The translations under genes were made by a program, and so were the position numbers. A DNA stretch of 58,230 nucleotides from Okeania sp. SIO3I5 (lineage in GTDB: Bacteria > Cyanobacteriota > Cyanobacteriia > Cyanobacteriales > Microcoleaceae), in assembly GCF_010672085.1 (NCBI RefSeq), contig NZ_JAAHHT010000010.1, positions 1 to 58,230 of the forward strand, written 5' to 3'. Shown piece after piece: positions 37,001 through 45,107 of this stretch (position 1 is the stretch's first letter; each line of letters begins with the position of its first letter). The notes below the pieces were generated by a model. That model saw only the letters and a list, made by a program, of their open reading frames with translations. It had not been told where the DNA came from and did not search any database.

Positions 37001-39307
37001 GTTGAACAAACTTTCTTGATTTTCGAGGAAGAGTCTTTTACCAGTTTAGAAATTCTGGAACAACGTCTGGCAGAACTTGTGGTAGATCGTTCAGCTCTCA
37101 TATTAGTTAATATCGAAGGTACCACTCAGTTAGTTTTATTCGATGGCAGCGAGTTTGAAGTCATTGAAGACTTTGAAATAGAACTAGAAGATATTAGTCA
37201 GTTCACTTTTGAGAACAATTTACAGTTTACCAACACCGTCAACATTACGAACCAAACAGAAGTGACTGCTACCGTTGGTGTAGTGGATGAATTTGTATTC
37301 AACTCCCTGACAGAAACTGGGGTGACAATTACAGACTATAGTGAGGAAGACGTTTTTGAATGTGATTCTCAAATCTTTGGGGGAATCACAAATGACACCC
37401 TACAAGAATTGACAGTAACCCAAACGACAACCTCTGTAGGAAATGCCAATTTACTATCATTCGAGGGTAGTTTCACACAACAACAATTACTTGTGCGGTT
37501 GCAAACTTTACAGGTTGGTGATATTCCCAGGTTAGTTGTATACCAGAATGAACAACAGCAAACTGTAGTAGGTTACTGGACTGGTGCAGAAATTAATCTT
37601 CTAGCTAATCTGGAAGCTAATGTTAATGTTACCTCGGATAACTTTTTCTTTGTCAATGAAGAAATAGATGATGGTGATGATGGAGACGATGGTGATGATG
37701 GTGATGATGGAGACGATGATACCCCAGATGTAAATCTTGTCATCAGTAACTCAAATACAACAATTGTAGTCAACAATGCAATTCAAAACGTAATTCAGAT
37801 CAATTCCATAGAGGAAGCGGGTGCTACTATTGTTGGCTTTAGTCAGTCAGACTCATTATCGCTCAATTCTTTACAGTTCGGCGGTTTTAGCAATTCAACA
37901 TTCAGTAGTACAATTGTTAATGAGTCAACCACCAATGTTGATATCCAGAACCAAACTTTACTGGTTGTTGAACAACAGATTAACTCAATACAAGAAGTAC
38001 AAGCACTGCTAGCTAATTTACAAGTAAATAACCCGGTATTTGTTCAATACACTAATTCCGTAGGTAATACTGTAGTAGCGTTTGCAGAAAGTAGCACTCA
38101 AGTAGAAGTTGTCAGTCAGTTTGCATCTCAAGTCGAGCTAACTCAAACTAACTTTAACTTTACTGAAGTAACCACGGCAAGTGCGGGAAGAGAAATTGAT
38201 GCTAATTTACTTGAGACTATTTTCTTCAATTCACTGGTAGAAGATAGCATTATTAGCAACTTTAATATAGAGACAAATGTACTTCAGTTTCAAAGAGGAA
38301 TATTTGGAAATTTCCAAAACGGTAGCTTCACTCAGGTGACTGTAGATGAGTCAAGCACAAATGTTGCTCGTAACGTAGGTCTGATTGAATTAACTCAAGA
38401 ATTTGCTTCTCTAGCAGAAGTAGAAACACGTCTAGAGCAACTTAATGTTAACAACAGTGGTGTATTTGCTACTTACGTTAATGCACAAAACGAAACTGTG
38501 CTGACTTTCTTCCAAGGAGACAGTTTAGAAATAGTCGCTACCTTTGATGCCGAAATCAACCTAGATGTGAGTAACTTTACTTTTGTTGGTATCGCAGCAG
38601 GTGATACGGACGACTTTATTGTTGGTAATCAACGTCAAGATATCCTCAATGGTTTTGGAGGAGATGATACCATACAAGGTCTTGGTGGAAATGATACCCT
38701 CCGTGGTGGTGATGATAATGATTCTATTACAGGTAACGGTGGTAACGATCGCCTAAATGGTGGTGATGGAGAAGACATTCTCAACGGTGGTTTTGGTGAC
38801 GACTTTATTCTCGGAGGTGCTGATGACGATCTCTTGATCGGTCGTCCTGGATTTGATACAATGCTTGGGGGTGCTGGTGATGATACGCTCCGTGCTGGTA
38901 TCGGTCGCGATCGCATGAATGGTGGTGCAGGTAACGACGTACTCACAGGTGGAGCAAGTATCGATCACTTTATTTTCAACACCAATGAAGAGTTTGCTCA
39001 AGCAGATGTGGGTACAGACGAAATTACTGATTTTGTTGTAGATCAAGATATTATTCTGTTGGATCGAAGAACTTTTGCTGCTCTTACGAGTGTTCAAGGT
39101 GATGGTTTCAGTGTGGCAACAGAATTTGCAGTAGTTACGACTAATGCAGCGGCAGCAAATTCCACTGCGTTTATTGTCTACAACAGTGAAAACGGTAACT
39201 TGTTCTATAATGCTAATGGTAGTGCTGCTGGTTTAGGTACAGGTGCTAATTTTGCCACCTTAACTAATAACGCACAAATTAGTGCTGATGATTTCTTCCT
39301 ACGTTAA
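34076..39307 (+). CDS. Giant RTX (hemolysin-type calcium-binding) repeat protein
   Basis: The 1743-residue acidic protein begins after AAGGAG. Residues about 10-150 are degenerate RTX nonapeptides (GGTGEDKLEGKDNDD style). The middle has several related domains of about 125 residues, each with an LIFEEESFTSLEILEQRLAE-type helix and VLFDGSEFEV strand. An almost pure Asp/Glu tract lies near residues 885-940 and a second (DDGDDGDDGDDG) near 1200. Residues about 1515-1630 are classic GGxGxDxUx nonapeptides. The C-terminus (SADDFFLR) suits type I secretion. Similar proteins are surface or secreted calcium-binding proteins. No transport genes are adjacent. A strong terminator follows. Confidence 0.93.
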   Translation: MAQFFGSNGRDKIKGTDENDIIRGFGEEDKLDGKDGDDFIDGGADDDDIDGDDGNDTILGGTGEDKLEGKDNDDLIFGQEDDDDIKGGKNNDTISGGTGEDKIKGDDGNDLIFGDEGDDDIEGKKDEDTLVGGLGNDKLRGGSGDDIFLYTALGEGIDEISDLEADDDTIGLLEEVFDPNDTNGINFVTFTNVDRDEVATQLSNPNLLDGANIGNFPTIIFFDEDDNGKKGTLAYVRDDVTDVLARVSVKKGELSSDNFKYVTVNTPEFSDDGGTGIDFSDGGLISIESSILELLGINQEDIEVSITDGNTLDIDANFFVISQEITDITVLQQLLEDIEFSTTALFLFSTAENTFLASFNGNEVEIITEYETVSNLEAFTIDDNLNISTDDFISNENQVSISVSTLEELGVTLETLNRIVITADNVAPVTEQLLIFSAEQFDNLDVFAQRLSVLAGNNAVLAVANIGGQTVLLFSDGSQEGITTIEEFDVILSNLELFSSVNLSILNEIQITADNDTISATDNPDEFFILETIEGGFTIEDFDDETDIIKLRSEDFGDLTNEDLTRALVSVFTTAEQVEDANFLVIDQIFASIEEVEIRLTELGITDSVLLTYTDESDNTVFAFSQEGIVEVIANFPTDEETDVEIDTDNIFIIGGNEDEDDGDLDDLIEINASVLQSLGVTAETFSSFNIAANFNEEVQESFLIFESETFASLEVLEERLAALVVDRSVLILAEIEGTTELVFFDGSEFEVVTEIEIENISDFSIESLDLFTPFDITTQQLEIDQEILTELDIELESFTSINIAANLNEEVEESFLIFESETFASLEVLEERLAELVVDRSVLVLANIDGRTQLVLFDGTEFEIVEDFEVELENIGDFDVDNLEFEEFEDDDDEDEDEDDEDDEDDEDDEDDEDDEDDEDDDEDDEDDEDDEDDDEDFDVTVDQLEISAEILESLDVTIEDFTSINVTADLTQQVEQTFLIFEEESFTSLEILEQRLAELVVDRSALILVNIEGTTQLVLFDGSEFEVIEDFEIELEDISQFTFENNLQFTNTVNITNQTEVTATVGVVDEFVFNSLTETGVTITDYSEEDVFECDSQIFGGITNDTLQELTVTQTTTSVGNANLLSFEGSFTQQQLLVRLQTLQVGDIPRLVVYQNEQQQTVVGYWTGAEINLLANLEANVNVTSDNFFFVNEEIDDGDDGDDGDDGDDGDDDTPDVNLVISNSNTTIVVNNAIQNVIQINSIEEAGATIVGFSQSDSLSLNSLQFGGFSNSTFSSTIVNESTTNVDIQNQTLLVVEQQINSIQEVQALLANLQVNNPVFVQYTNSVGNTVVAFAESSTQVEVVSQFASQVELTQTNFNFTEVTTASAGREIDANLLETIFFNSLVEDSIISNFNIETNVLQFQRGIFGNFQNGSFTQVTVDESSTNVARNVGLIELTQEFASLAEVETRLEQLNVNNSGVFATYVNAQNETVLTFFQGDSLEIVATFDAEINLDVSNFTFVGIAAGDTDDFIVGNQRQDILNGFGGDDTIQGLGGNDTLRGGDDNDSITGNGGNDRLNGGDGEDILNGGFGDDFILGGADDDLLIGRPGFDTMLGGAGDDTLRAGIGRDRMNGGAGNDVLTGGASIDHFIFNTNEEFAQADVGTDEITDFVVDQDIILLDRRTFAALTSVQGDGFSVATEFAVVTTNAAAANSTAFIVYNSENGNLFYNANGSAAGLGTGANFATLTNNAQISADDFFLR
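36737..36891 (+). repeat. In-frame GAYGAT/GAG minisatellite encoding poly-Asp/Glu
   Basis: About 150 bp of GATGAGGATGACGAGGATGA-type repeats within the RTX gene. All units are multiples of three, so length changes keep the frame. It joins two of the duplicated 125-residue domains and is probably length-variable between strains. Confidence 0.9.
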
Positions 39308-39357
39308 GAAAGCAACCAACAAAAAACCATAGAGGTTATTCTTAAACCTCTATCGAA

Positions 39358-39394
39358 GTAGGGACGTTCCATGGAACGTCCCTACTTGGTTTTT
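39358..39394 (+). terminator. Perfect hairpin terminator after the RTX gene
   Basis: GTAGGGACGTTCC at 39358-39370 pairs perfectly, through a palindromic centre, with GGAACGTCCCTAC ending at 39385, followed by TTGGTTTTT. A weaker hairpin AGAGGTT...AACCTCT precedes it at about 39335-39352. Confidence 0.85.
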
Positions 39395-39459
39395 GGTATA
39401 ATCAGGACTTACGCACAGACGCCTTATATAGAATCCGGGTAATTAGTTATCGTATTACT

Positions 39460-39678
39460 GAGGAGTAATGAGTAATGAGTAATGAGTAATGAGTAAGGAG
39501 TAAGGAGTAAGGAGTAAGGAGTAAGGAGTAATGAGTAATGAGTAATGAGTAAGGAGTAAGGAGTAATGAGTAATGAGTAATGAGTAATGAGTAATGAGTA
39601 ATGAGTAATGAGTAATGAGTAATGAGTAATGAGTAAGGAGTAAGGAGTAATGAGTAATGAGTAAGGAGTAAGGAGTAA
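39460..39678. repeat. Heptanucleotide tandem repeat (GAGTAAT/GAGTAAG), about 31 units
   Basis: Units alternate irregularly between GAGTAAT and GAGTAAG over about 217 bp. The unit recurs as short runs at 41535-41575 and 44635-44670. Such short tandemly repeated heptamers are known in filamentous cyanobacteria. It is inserted within a MITE-rich stretch and creates artefactual open frames. Confidence 0.95.
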
Positions 39679-40321
39679 TATCAAATCCGGTTGAATACAA
39701 GAGTGTATTGTTGGGGGAGATGGTCCGATTGTCCGATTTAATAATGAACATATACTATATAACCGGATTCTATATTATGTAGTAGGGGCGAATGGTATTC
39801 GCCCTCTAGGGATAGCGTATTATCTAATAATTTGCGTAATATCATGTTCGGTTGAATACTTATAAATAATTATCAAGGAGTCAGGAGTCAGGAGTCAGGA
39901 TTCAGAATTTCTGGAGAAAGGAGTCAGGAGAAAAGTAGAAGTATAATATCTTTTCCCTACTCTCAGACCTAAAATTTTATTTAGAACTGATTACCCGAAC
40001 ATGATATAAGTCCTGATAATATCAAATCCGGTAGTATCGGTATAAAAAAGCGTAGAAACCGGGTTTGTTTTAAATGCTCCGCTATATAACAATCTACCTC
40101 CCACAAACCCGGTTTCTTATAACACTTCCGTTGCCAAGCGGATTTGATCTGACGCGATATCAAGTCCGGTTAATTGCACATATAATCTAAATATCTACAC
40201 GGTTATACATGAAGTGTGTAGGCACTTGAGTGTTAAATTATTAACAATAGTAGAAATAAGTGGTTTAGTTTCTTCTACTAACTACTGACCACTGACTATT
40301 GACTACTAATATATTGTATTT
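39679..40321. mobile_element. Cluster of MITE family 2 copies
   Basis: Three elements lie side by side: about 39677-39775 (ATCAAATCCGGTTGAATAC to AACCGGATTCTATAT), 39839-40008 (ATATCATGTTCGGTTGAATA to CCCGAACATGATAT) and about 40019-40165 (ATATCAAATCCGGTAGTA to GCGGATTTGATCTG). Their ends have drifted from the intact ATATCATGTCCGG form. The remaining 40166-40321 shows no gene; the Lin0512 gene begins at 40322. Confidence 0.7.
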
Positions 40322-40708
40322 ATGACTAGAAAACGTTTAATTATTGAAATGGGAATGGGTGTAGATCAACATGGCCAGGAACCAACAGTTGCTGCAGCTA
40401 GAGCTGTCAGGAATGCCATTGCCCACAATGCTTTGCCTGGTGTGTGGGAAGTAGCAGGTTTAAGTCATCCTAATGAAATGATTGTAGAAGTACAGGTAGC
40501 TGTACCTTACCCAGAACAGGTACGGGTAGAGGAGGTTTTAGCTGTATTGCCTTTTGGTCAGAAAACTATAAGTGTCGAAGATGGAGGGATGGTGGTGCAG
40601 GGTAGAGCGTTGGCGGAGTCTAGCGGCAGCTACATCGCTGAGTTGGACGATAAAAATGATGAGATGTTAATTGCGGTGGCCGCAGTTACTGTATTTGTCT
40701 CTCAATAA
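40322..40708 (+). CDS. Lin0512 family protein
   Basis: The 128-residue protein starts RKRLIIEMGMGVDQHGQEPT, the family signature, then AAARAVRNAIAHNALPGV and MIVEVQVAVPYPEQV. The fold is a small alpha-beta dimer (resembling fatty-acid-binding-like or YciI-like layouts), and the function is unknown. Residues about 95-107 (RALAESSGSYIAE) are encoded by a 32-bp repeat also found inside the trypsin-FGE gene. This accounts for this protein being longer than I expect for the family in the loop before the last strand (MLIAVAAVTVFV). No partner gene is adjacent. Confidence 0.88.
   Translation: MTRKRLIIEMGMGVDQHGQEPTVAAARAVRNAIAHNALPGVWEVAGLSHPNEMIVEVQVAVPYPEQVRVEEVLAVLPFGQKTISVEDGGMVVQGRALAESSGSYIAELDDKNDEMLIAVAAVTVFVSQ
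40607..40638. repeat. 32-bp repeat read in-frame inside the Lin0512 gene
   Basis: GCGTTGGCGGAGTCTAGCGG followed by CAGCTACATCGC matches 22034-22065 with one mismatch. Here it is read on the plus strand as ALAESSGSYIA, whereas in the protease gene the other strand is read, so the two encoded peptides are unrelated. Confidence 0.85.
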
Positions 40709-41051
40709 ATATAGGATACGATCAAAATAAAAATCTGCTATGGTTGACTACAAAACATATAGCAGATATAAATATAAATAATTGGCGTTGCACAATTAGG
40801 AATGATATCATGTCCGGTAGCATCAGTATTGTATAGAGAAGGTAAGGAATAAGTAGGGGCGAGCAAGCGAATCGCCCCTACCAGCGAAATTCAGTGGGAA
40901 AATCTGACTAGAGAATTTCGGCGTTGATGATTTGAGGTATGATTTCTTGTCTGGATAAGAGCGCAAAAAAAAACTTTCTCCCTCTACTATATCTTTCTTC
41001 TTCTTTCTTTCCTCCTGACTCCTGACTCCTAAATAATTAAGATTAATATCA
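40709..41051. mobile_element. Spacer dominated by a decayed MITE family 2 copy
   Basis: ATATCATGTCCGGTAGCATC at 40804 begins the element; a second internal copy of the end motif (TTCTTGTCTGGATAAGAGC) lies at about 40950; the right end degenerates near AATATCATA at 41045-41051. The interior holds GGGGCGAGCAAGCGAATCGC. No gene is visible. Confidence 0.6.
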
Positions 41052-41270
41052 TACACGCGCTTCACCAACGCCAGAATTTCTAATATTAGACGATATAGTA
41101 GCTCGGAGTGCTGAAACAGAAAATATATCCATTACTGATATGCAAAGTAGTCTGCTCAAGTTATATCAGACTTACGTTTCCGATACTGATGATAAGAGAG
41201 CAATATTGTTTATTGAGCAGGAAGCACCCGATCTTCAAATTTTATCAACCCCAGAAATAATTAATATCAT
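41052..41270 (+). pseudogene. Orphan coding fragment between two MITEs
   Basis: One frame is open from 41052 with coding-like composition: SPTPEFLILDDIVARSAE, then SLLKLYQTYVSDTDDKRA and ILFIEQEAPDLQILSTPEI. It has no start codon before residue 30 (ATG at 41140) and its right side is cut by ATATCATGTCCGG (about 41265), after which the frame reads MITE-derived codons. I do not recognise the family. The simplest reading is a gene remnant whose two ends were removed by flanking MITE family 2 copies. Confidence 0.5.
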
Positions 41271-42160
41271 GTCCGGATCAGAGCGTGATAGAACTCCGTT
41301 CCGCTTTCGCTGCGCGACATGTTTGCGTAGCATTCCCTATAAGAAAACGCGATAGAACTCCGTTCCGCTTCGCGATCAAAAAACTTTCTCTTCTTTATAG
41401 CTTAAAACTCCCTCCTCTTTTCTCCTGACTCCTGATATAAAATCCGTTTATACAGTAATCGCAAAATTACTTCCTCAACTAAAATATGTTAAGCATAAAT
41501 ACGAATTTAAAAATTTATGCATTTTCATTTCCTTTCTTACTCATTACTCCTTACTCATTACTCCTTACTCATTAATCCTATGATTTGTATGGTTGTGTAC
41601 ATTAGATTTTTTGGGTAATCAACAATAATTCTGAAGTGAGGCCATTTCAATTATCAGTTATCAAGTTATCACTTATCAGTACCTCCGACTAAAGTTAGAC
41701 AGAGTTTAATGACACTCCGAAGCTGAAAAATCGGCTTTCTGCGTGGCTAATTTTTCTATAATCTAATCCTAAACATCTCTCGTTCTCCTTAAATCGTTAA
41801 CTCACAATACTTTGAAACAGTCCTGCCCTTTCAAAGCTTTTTTTTATAAACATCTTTCTTAACATAAAACTTGGGCATTATTGACAAGTTATAAGTAGGT
41901 CTGGGTTCGGCTTTTTCGGGAGAAAAATGTATTGAATTAGACACATGCGAAGTGAAGACTGTAGACAGAATTCTTCCTCCCCATCCTCCCCATCCTCCCC
42001 ATCCTCCCACAAGGGTTTCAAGAGTTCCTTATCAGGGATAGGCTTTCAAAGGGGGGTAGGGAAGATGCCCTCAGCATAAATGCCTTTTCCTATACAACAA
42101 ATGATGCAGTAAAAAATTATCGTAAAATCTAGTATCTAAAATGCGAAAAATGTGTAATAA
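41271..42160. repeat. Repeat-filled spacer
   Basis: Contains the rest of a MITE family 2 copy (to about 41450), a CTCATTACTCCTTACTCATTA run at about 41538-41575, a CAGTTATCAAGTTATCAC repeat at 41655, and an inverted copy of the CCCCATCCTCCCCATCC/GGGATAGGCTTTC repeat at about 41965-42055. No gene is supported. Confidence 0.6.
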
Positions 42161-42990
42161 AGACAGCAAATGTTAAGTGATTTGTTATTATGTAAATGAT
42201 TATGAAGTTGAATAGGGGCCAATAAGAGTAACAAACTGTAGATTATCTAAACTGCTTGTTGAGACTAACTGTTGAAGAGCGGAGGCGCTTTGAGGCTAAC
42301 AGAAAAAGGAAATTTTCCTTTAGTTTATTCAATGGGTATATAAGATCCATCACAGCTTATTACTTTTAAACAAAGGCTCCAACCTGCCTTAACGTACCCA
42401 ACTAGGGAGAAAAGGAACAGGGCATTTAGCCTTTATCAAAATCTCGGCAGAAGACCAGGGTTCTCCTATAAGAGAGTCTTATATGGTAACGCCGGGCCAT
42501 GTTGCTTACTTACAAATATAGATGGCCGCTGGGCTAGCGGTGACAAAGAAAGCCTTAAGATTGGTGATGTATTGTGGAGCCACTGTAAAACCAGAAGGGA
42601 GTAGTGGTAATTCACAAATTGTCTCAACCTCTGAAGGGAGGTCTCAAGAGACAGAAATCATTGCCGTCAGGTTTGTAAATCCCCCGCTCTTGCATTAGAG
42701 TATCGTTGGGAGGATCTAAATCTATCGTTATCTCTTCAGGTTAAAACTTAACCGTTGAGAAAACCCAGACATTGCTTAACTCTTAGTAGTAAACTCTAGT
42801 GCTATCAGTTGAGTGTAAATTGTGAGTGGCGAAGGCATACTGCCCTACCAATAAACTAGCTATAACTACAGCAAATAAGCTGAGAATTTATGGCTAGCAA
42901 GGGCTTATGAGCAGCTATGGTTGACCATAAATCCGCCTCCAAGTTGGGTGAAAAAGGAACCAGATGTAAATAGTTTACATAGGAGAATTA
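42161..42990 (+). promoter_or_regulatory. Long structured leader of the DEAD-box helicase gene
   Basis: About 800 bp upstream of the helicase lack coding potential but, unlike neighbouring spacers, also lack MITEs and short tandem repeats. Local hairpins are frequent: AAGGAAATTTTCCTT near 42309, CCGCT...AGCGG near 42525, GTCTCAAGAGAC near 42641, GGTTAAAACTTAACC near 42739, TATGGTTGACCATA near 42917, and TGTAAA-TAG-TTTACA at 42965-42979, directly abutting the AGGAG ribosome site (42981). Some or all may be a 5' untranslated region controlling translation, as long leaders are known for cold-induced RNA helicases. Part could be a separate RNA. Confidence 0.5.
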
Positions 42991-44484
42991 ATGGATTTAT
43001 CGTTCGCAAGTTTAGGAATTTCAGAGGAGCGTGCAAATCATCTGGAAACAATTGGTTTTACTGAACCTACTCCGATTCAAGCTCAAGCAATACCACATTT
43101 GCTGGAAGGAACGGATATTGTAGGTCAAGCTCAAACAGGAACCGGTAAAACAGCAGCATTTTCTTTACCCATATTGGAGCGGATCGAGCTAAATACAAAC
43201 GCAGTTCAAGCGTTAATTTTAACTCCCACTCGTGAGTTGGCACTGCAAGTTACAGAAGCGATTCGTCAATTTACTGGTTTAGATAGTAAAGGTCCTACTA
43301 AACGGCGATTATTTGTTCTAACTGTTTATGGCGGTCAGTCTATCGAACGTCAGGTTCAACGTTTACAAAAAGGTGTTCATATTGTAGTGGGAACACCAGG
43401 ACGAATTATAGATATGCTGAATCGGAATAGTTTGAAACTAGATCAGTTGAAAGTTATGGTTTTAGACGAAGCTGATGAAATGTTGAGTATGGGTTTCATT
43501 CAGGATGTGGAAAAAATTCTGGAAGCAGCACCTATTGAACGTCAAACAGCTTTCTTTTCCGCTACTATGGATTATTCAATCCGGAAACTGGTGAATAAGT
43601 ATTTGCGCTCGCCAGTAACAGTCAAAGTAGCTCAACAAAAAACTACTCCGAAGCGCATTGCTCAAACCGCTTACGTCGTACCTCGTGGTTGGTCTAAAGG
43701 AAAAGCTCTACAGCCAATTCTAGAATTAGAAGACCCAGAAGCAGCTTTGATATTTGTGCGGACAAGACAAGCTGCAGCGGAACTGACAAATCAATTACAA
43801 ACAGCAGGTCATAGTGTTGATGAGTATCACGGGAACTTGAACCAATCTCAACGGGAACGGTTGTTATCTCGCTTCCGGAATCAACAAGTACGTTGGGTTG
43901 TGGCAACTGATATTGCAGCTCGTGGTTTAGATGTGGATCATTTAACTCATGTGATTAACTACGATTTACCTGATAGTGTAGATAGTTATGTTCACCGCAT
44001 TGGTCGTACAGGTCGTGCAGGTCGCGAAGGAACAGCAATTTCTTTGATTCATCCTGCAGATAAGCGAAAGTTGCGGTTGATAGAACGTCATTTGCGTCAA
44101 CGTTTGGATACTCGTTCAATTCCTAAGCGGTCTCAAATTGAAGCAAGGCAGCTACAGAAGTTACAGGATAAGGTGCGAGATGCTCTGAGTGGAGAGCGGA
44201 TGGCTTCTTTCTTGCCTTTAATTTCTCAGTTAGGAGAAGAATATGACCCCCATGCGATCGCTGCTGCAGCTTTACAGATAGCTTATGATGAAACTCGTCC
44301 TGCTTGGATGGGAGCTGATTATGCTATGGAGGAAGATGAACCTGGGTATGAAACTCCCAAACCAAGGTTGAAAAAGTCGGCGCCTAAGAAGTCTCGTAAT
44401 CAAGGTAATTCTGATAAAAAGCAGAATGTCAAGGATGAGACTTATGTAGAAGTAGAAGAGGCATCTGTTTCACAGAATAATTAG
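42991..44484 (+). CDS. DEAD-box ATP-dependent RNA helicase (CrhR/CsdA-like)
   Basis: The 497-residue helicase has every motif of the family: Q-motif FTEPTPIQAQAIP, motif I AQTGTGKT, Ia PTRELA, II DEAD (VLDEADEMLSMGF), III SAT, IV IFVRTR, V TDIAARGLDVD and VI HRIGRTGRAGR. The C-terminal extension of about 130 residues is charged and lysine-rich (LKKSAPKKSRNQGNSDKKQN), suitable for RNA binding. Cyanobacterial CrhR unwinds and anneals RNA and is induced by cold and by a reduced electron-transport chain. The ATG has an excellent AGGAG ribosome site that is placed immediately after a hairpin. A perfect terminator follows. Confidence 0.95.
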   Translation: MDLSFASLGISEERANHLETIGFTEPTPIQAQAIPHLLEGTDIVGQAQTGTGKTAAFSLPILERIELNTNAVQALILTPTRELALQVTEAIRQFTGLDSKGPTKRRLFVLTVYGGQSIERQVQRLQKGVHIVVGTPGRIIDMLNRNSLKLDQLKVMVLDEADEMLSMGFIQDVEKILEAAPIERQTAFFSATMDYSIRKLVNKYLRSPVTVKVAQQKTTPKRIAQTAYVVPRGWSKGKALQPILELEDPEAALIFVRTRQAAAELTNQLQTAGHSVDEYHGNLNQSQRERLLSRFRNQQVRWVVATDIAARGLDVDHLTHVINYDLPDSVDSYVHRIGRTGRAGREGTAISLIHPADKRKLRLIERHLRQRLDTRSIPKRSQIEARQLQKLQDKVRDALSGERMASFLPLISQLGEEYDPHAIAAAALQIAYDETRPAWMGADYAMEEDEPGYETPKPRLKKSAPKKSRNQGNSDKKQNVKDETYVEVEEASVSQNN

Positions 44485-44528
44485 ATAATTAGGTAGTAGG
44501 GAGTAGGGAGTAGGGAGAAATAGGAATT

Positions 44529-44564
44529 TTAGAGACGTGAGCGATCGCGTCTCTAATTTTTTTT
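44529..44564 (+). terminator. Terminator after the helicase gene
   Basis: TTAGAGACG at 44529-44537 pairs with CGTCTCTAA at 44548-44556 around a loop containing GCGATCG, followed by eight T residues. This is a textbook Rho-independent terminator. Confidence 0.92.
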
Positions 44565-44594
44565 AAGAGGGAGTAGGGAGTAGGATAGGGAATA

Positions 44595-44804
44595 ATATCA
44601 TGTCCGGTTGAATAGTTATAAATAAAAATGGAGGAGTAATGAGTAATGAGTAATGAGTAATGAGTAATGAGTCAGGAGGGAAGAAGAGGGAGGGAAGAAG
44701 AGGGAATTTTAAGCTATAAAGAAGAGAAAGTTTTTTGATCGCGTTTCATGTCGCGCAGCGAAAGCGGAACGGAGTTCTATCACGCTCTTATCCGGACATG
44801 ATAT
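44595..44804. mobile_element. MITE family 2, intact copy (210 bp)
   Basis: ATATCATGTCCGGTTGAATAG at the left and CTTATCCGGACATGATATA at the right. Inside are an ATGAGTAATGAGTAATGAG repeat, GAAGAAGAGGGAGGG, and the block TTTTTTGATCGCGTTTC shared with 41370-41385. The two ends are clean inverted repeats of 13 bp plus related flanks. Confidence 0.9.
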
Positions 44805-45107
44805 AAGTGGTGGTGCATAGTAATGGTAGAGAGAGTGTGGGAGGTGTGGGAAGTGTGGGAGGTGTGGGAAGAAATTACAAAACTTATGTATTTAGTCTTC
44901 GCCATTACTATGCAGGACTACCAGGGAATAATATCAAATTCGCTTGCTTTGGAGAATAAAGTTCTCCTATCAGTATTGGCAAAAGCTCCAAGTAGTAGGG
45001 GGTTTTGTGACCAAACCCCTACGGCATTGAATTGTACCGATCCTACCAGACATGATATAAGCAAAAAATATTCACCCTGTCAGTTGTACTACTTCATCGG
45101 ATGTCTA
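44805..45107. repeat. Composite repeat region before the NADAR gene
   Basis: 44812-44930 repeats the block at 33350-33500 (TAATGGTAGAGAGAGTGTGG, GTGGGAGGTG units, GAAATTACAAAACTTATG, CAGGACTACCA). A GTAGGGGGTTTTGTGACC palindrome is near 44995. TAATAGACATCC at about 45098-45109 is one end of MITE family 1, adjoining the NADAR stop codon. No gene. Confidence 0.6.

Noticed and set aside
42161-42990. Group I or group II intron, RNase P RNA or tmRNA upstream of the helicase
   Set aside because: I looked for the conserved core motifs (GAGGAAAGTCC, GGTTTCGAC, domain V, GUGYG) and found none.
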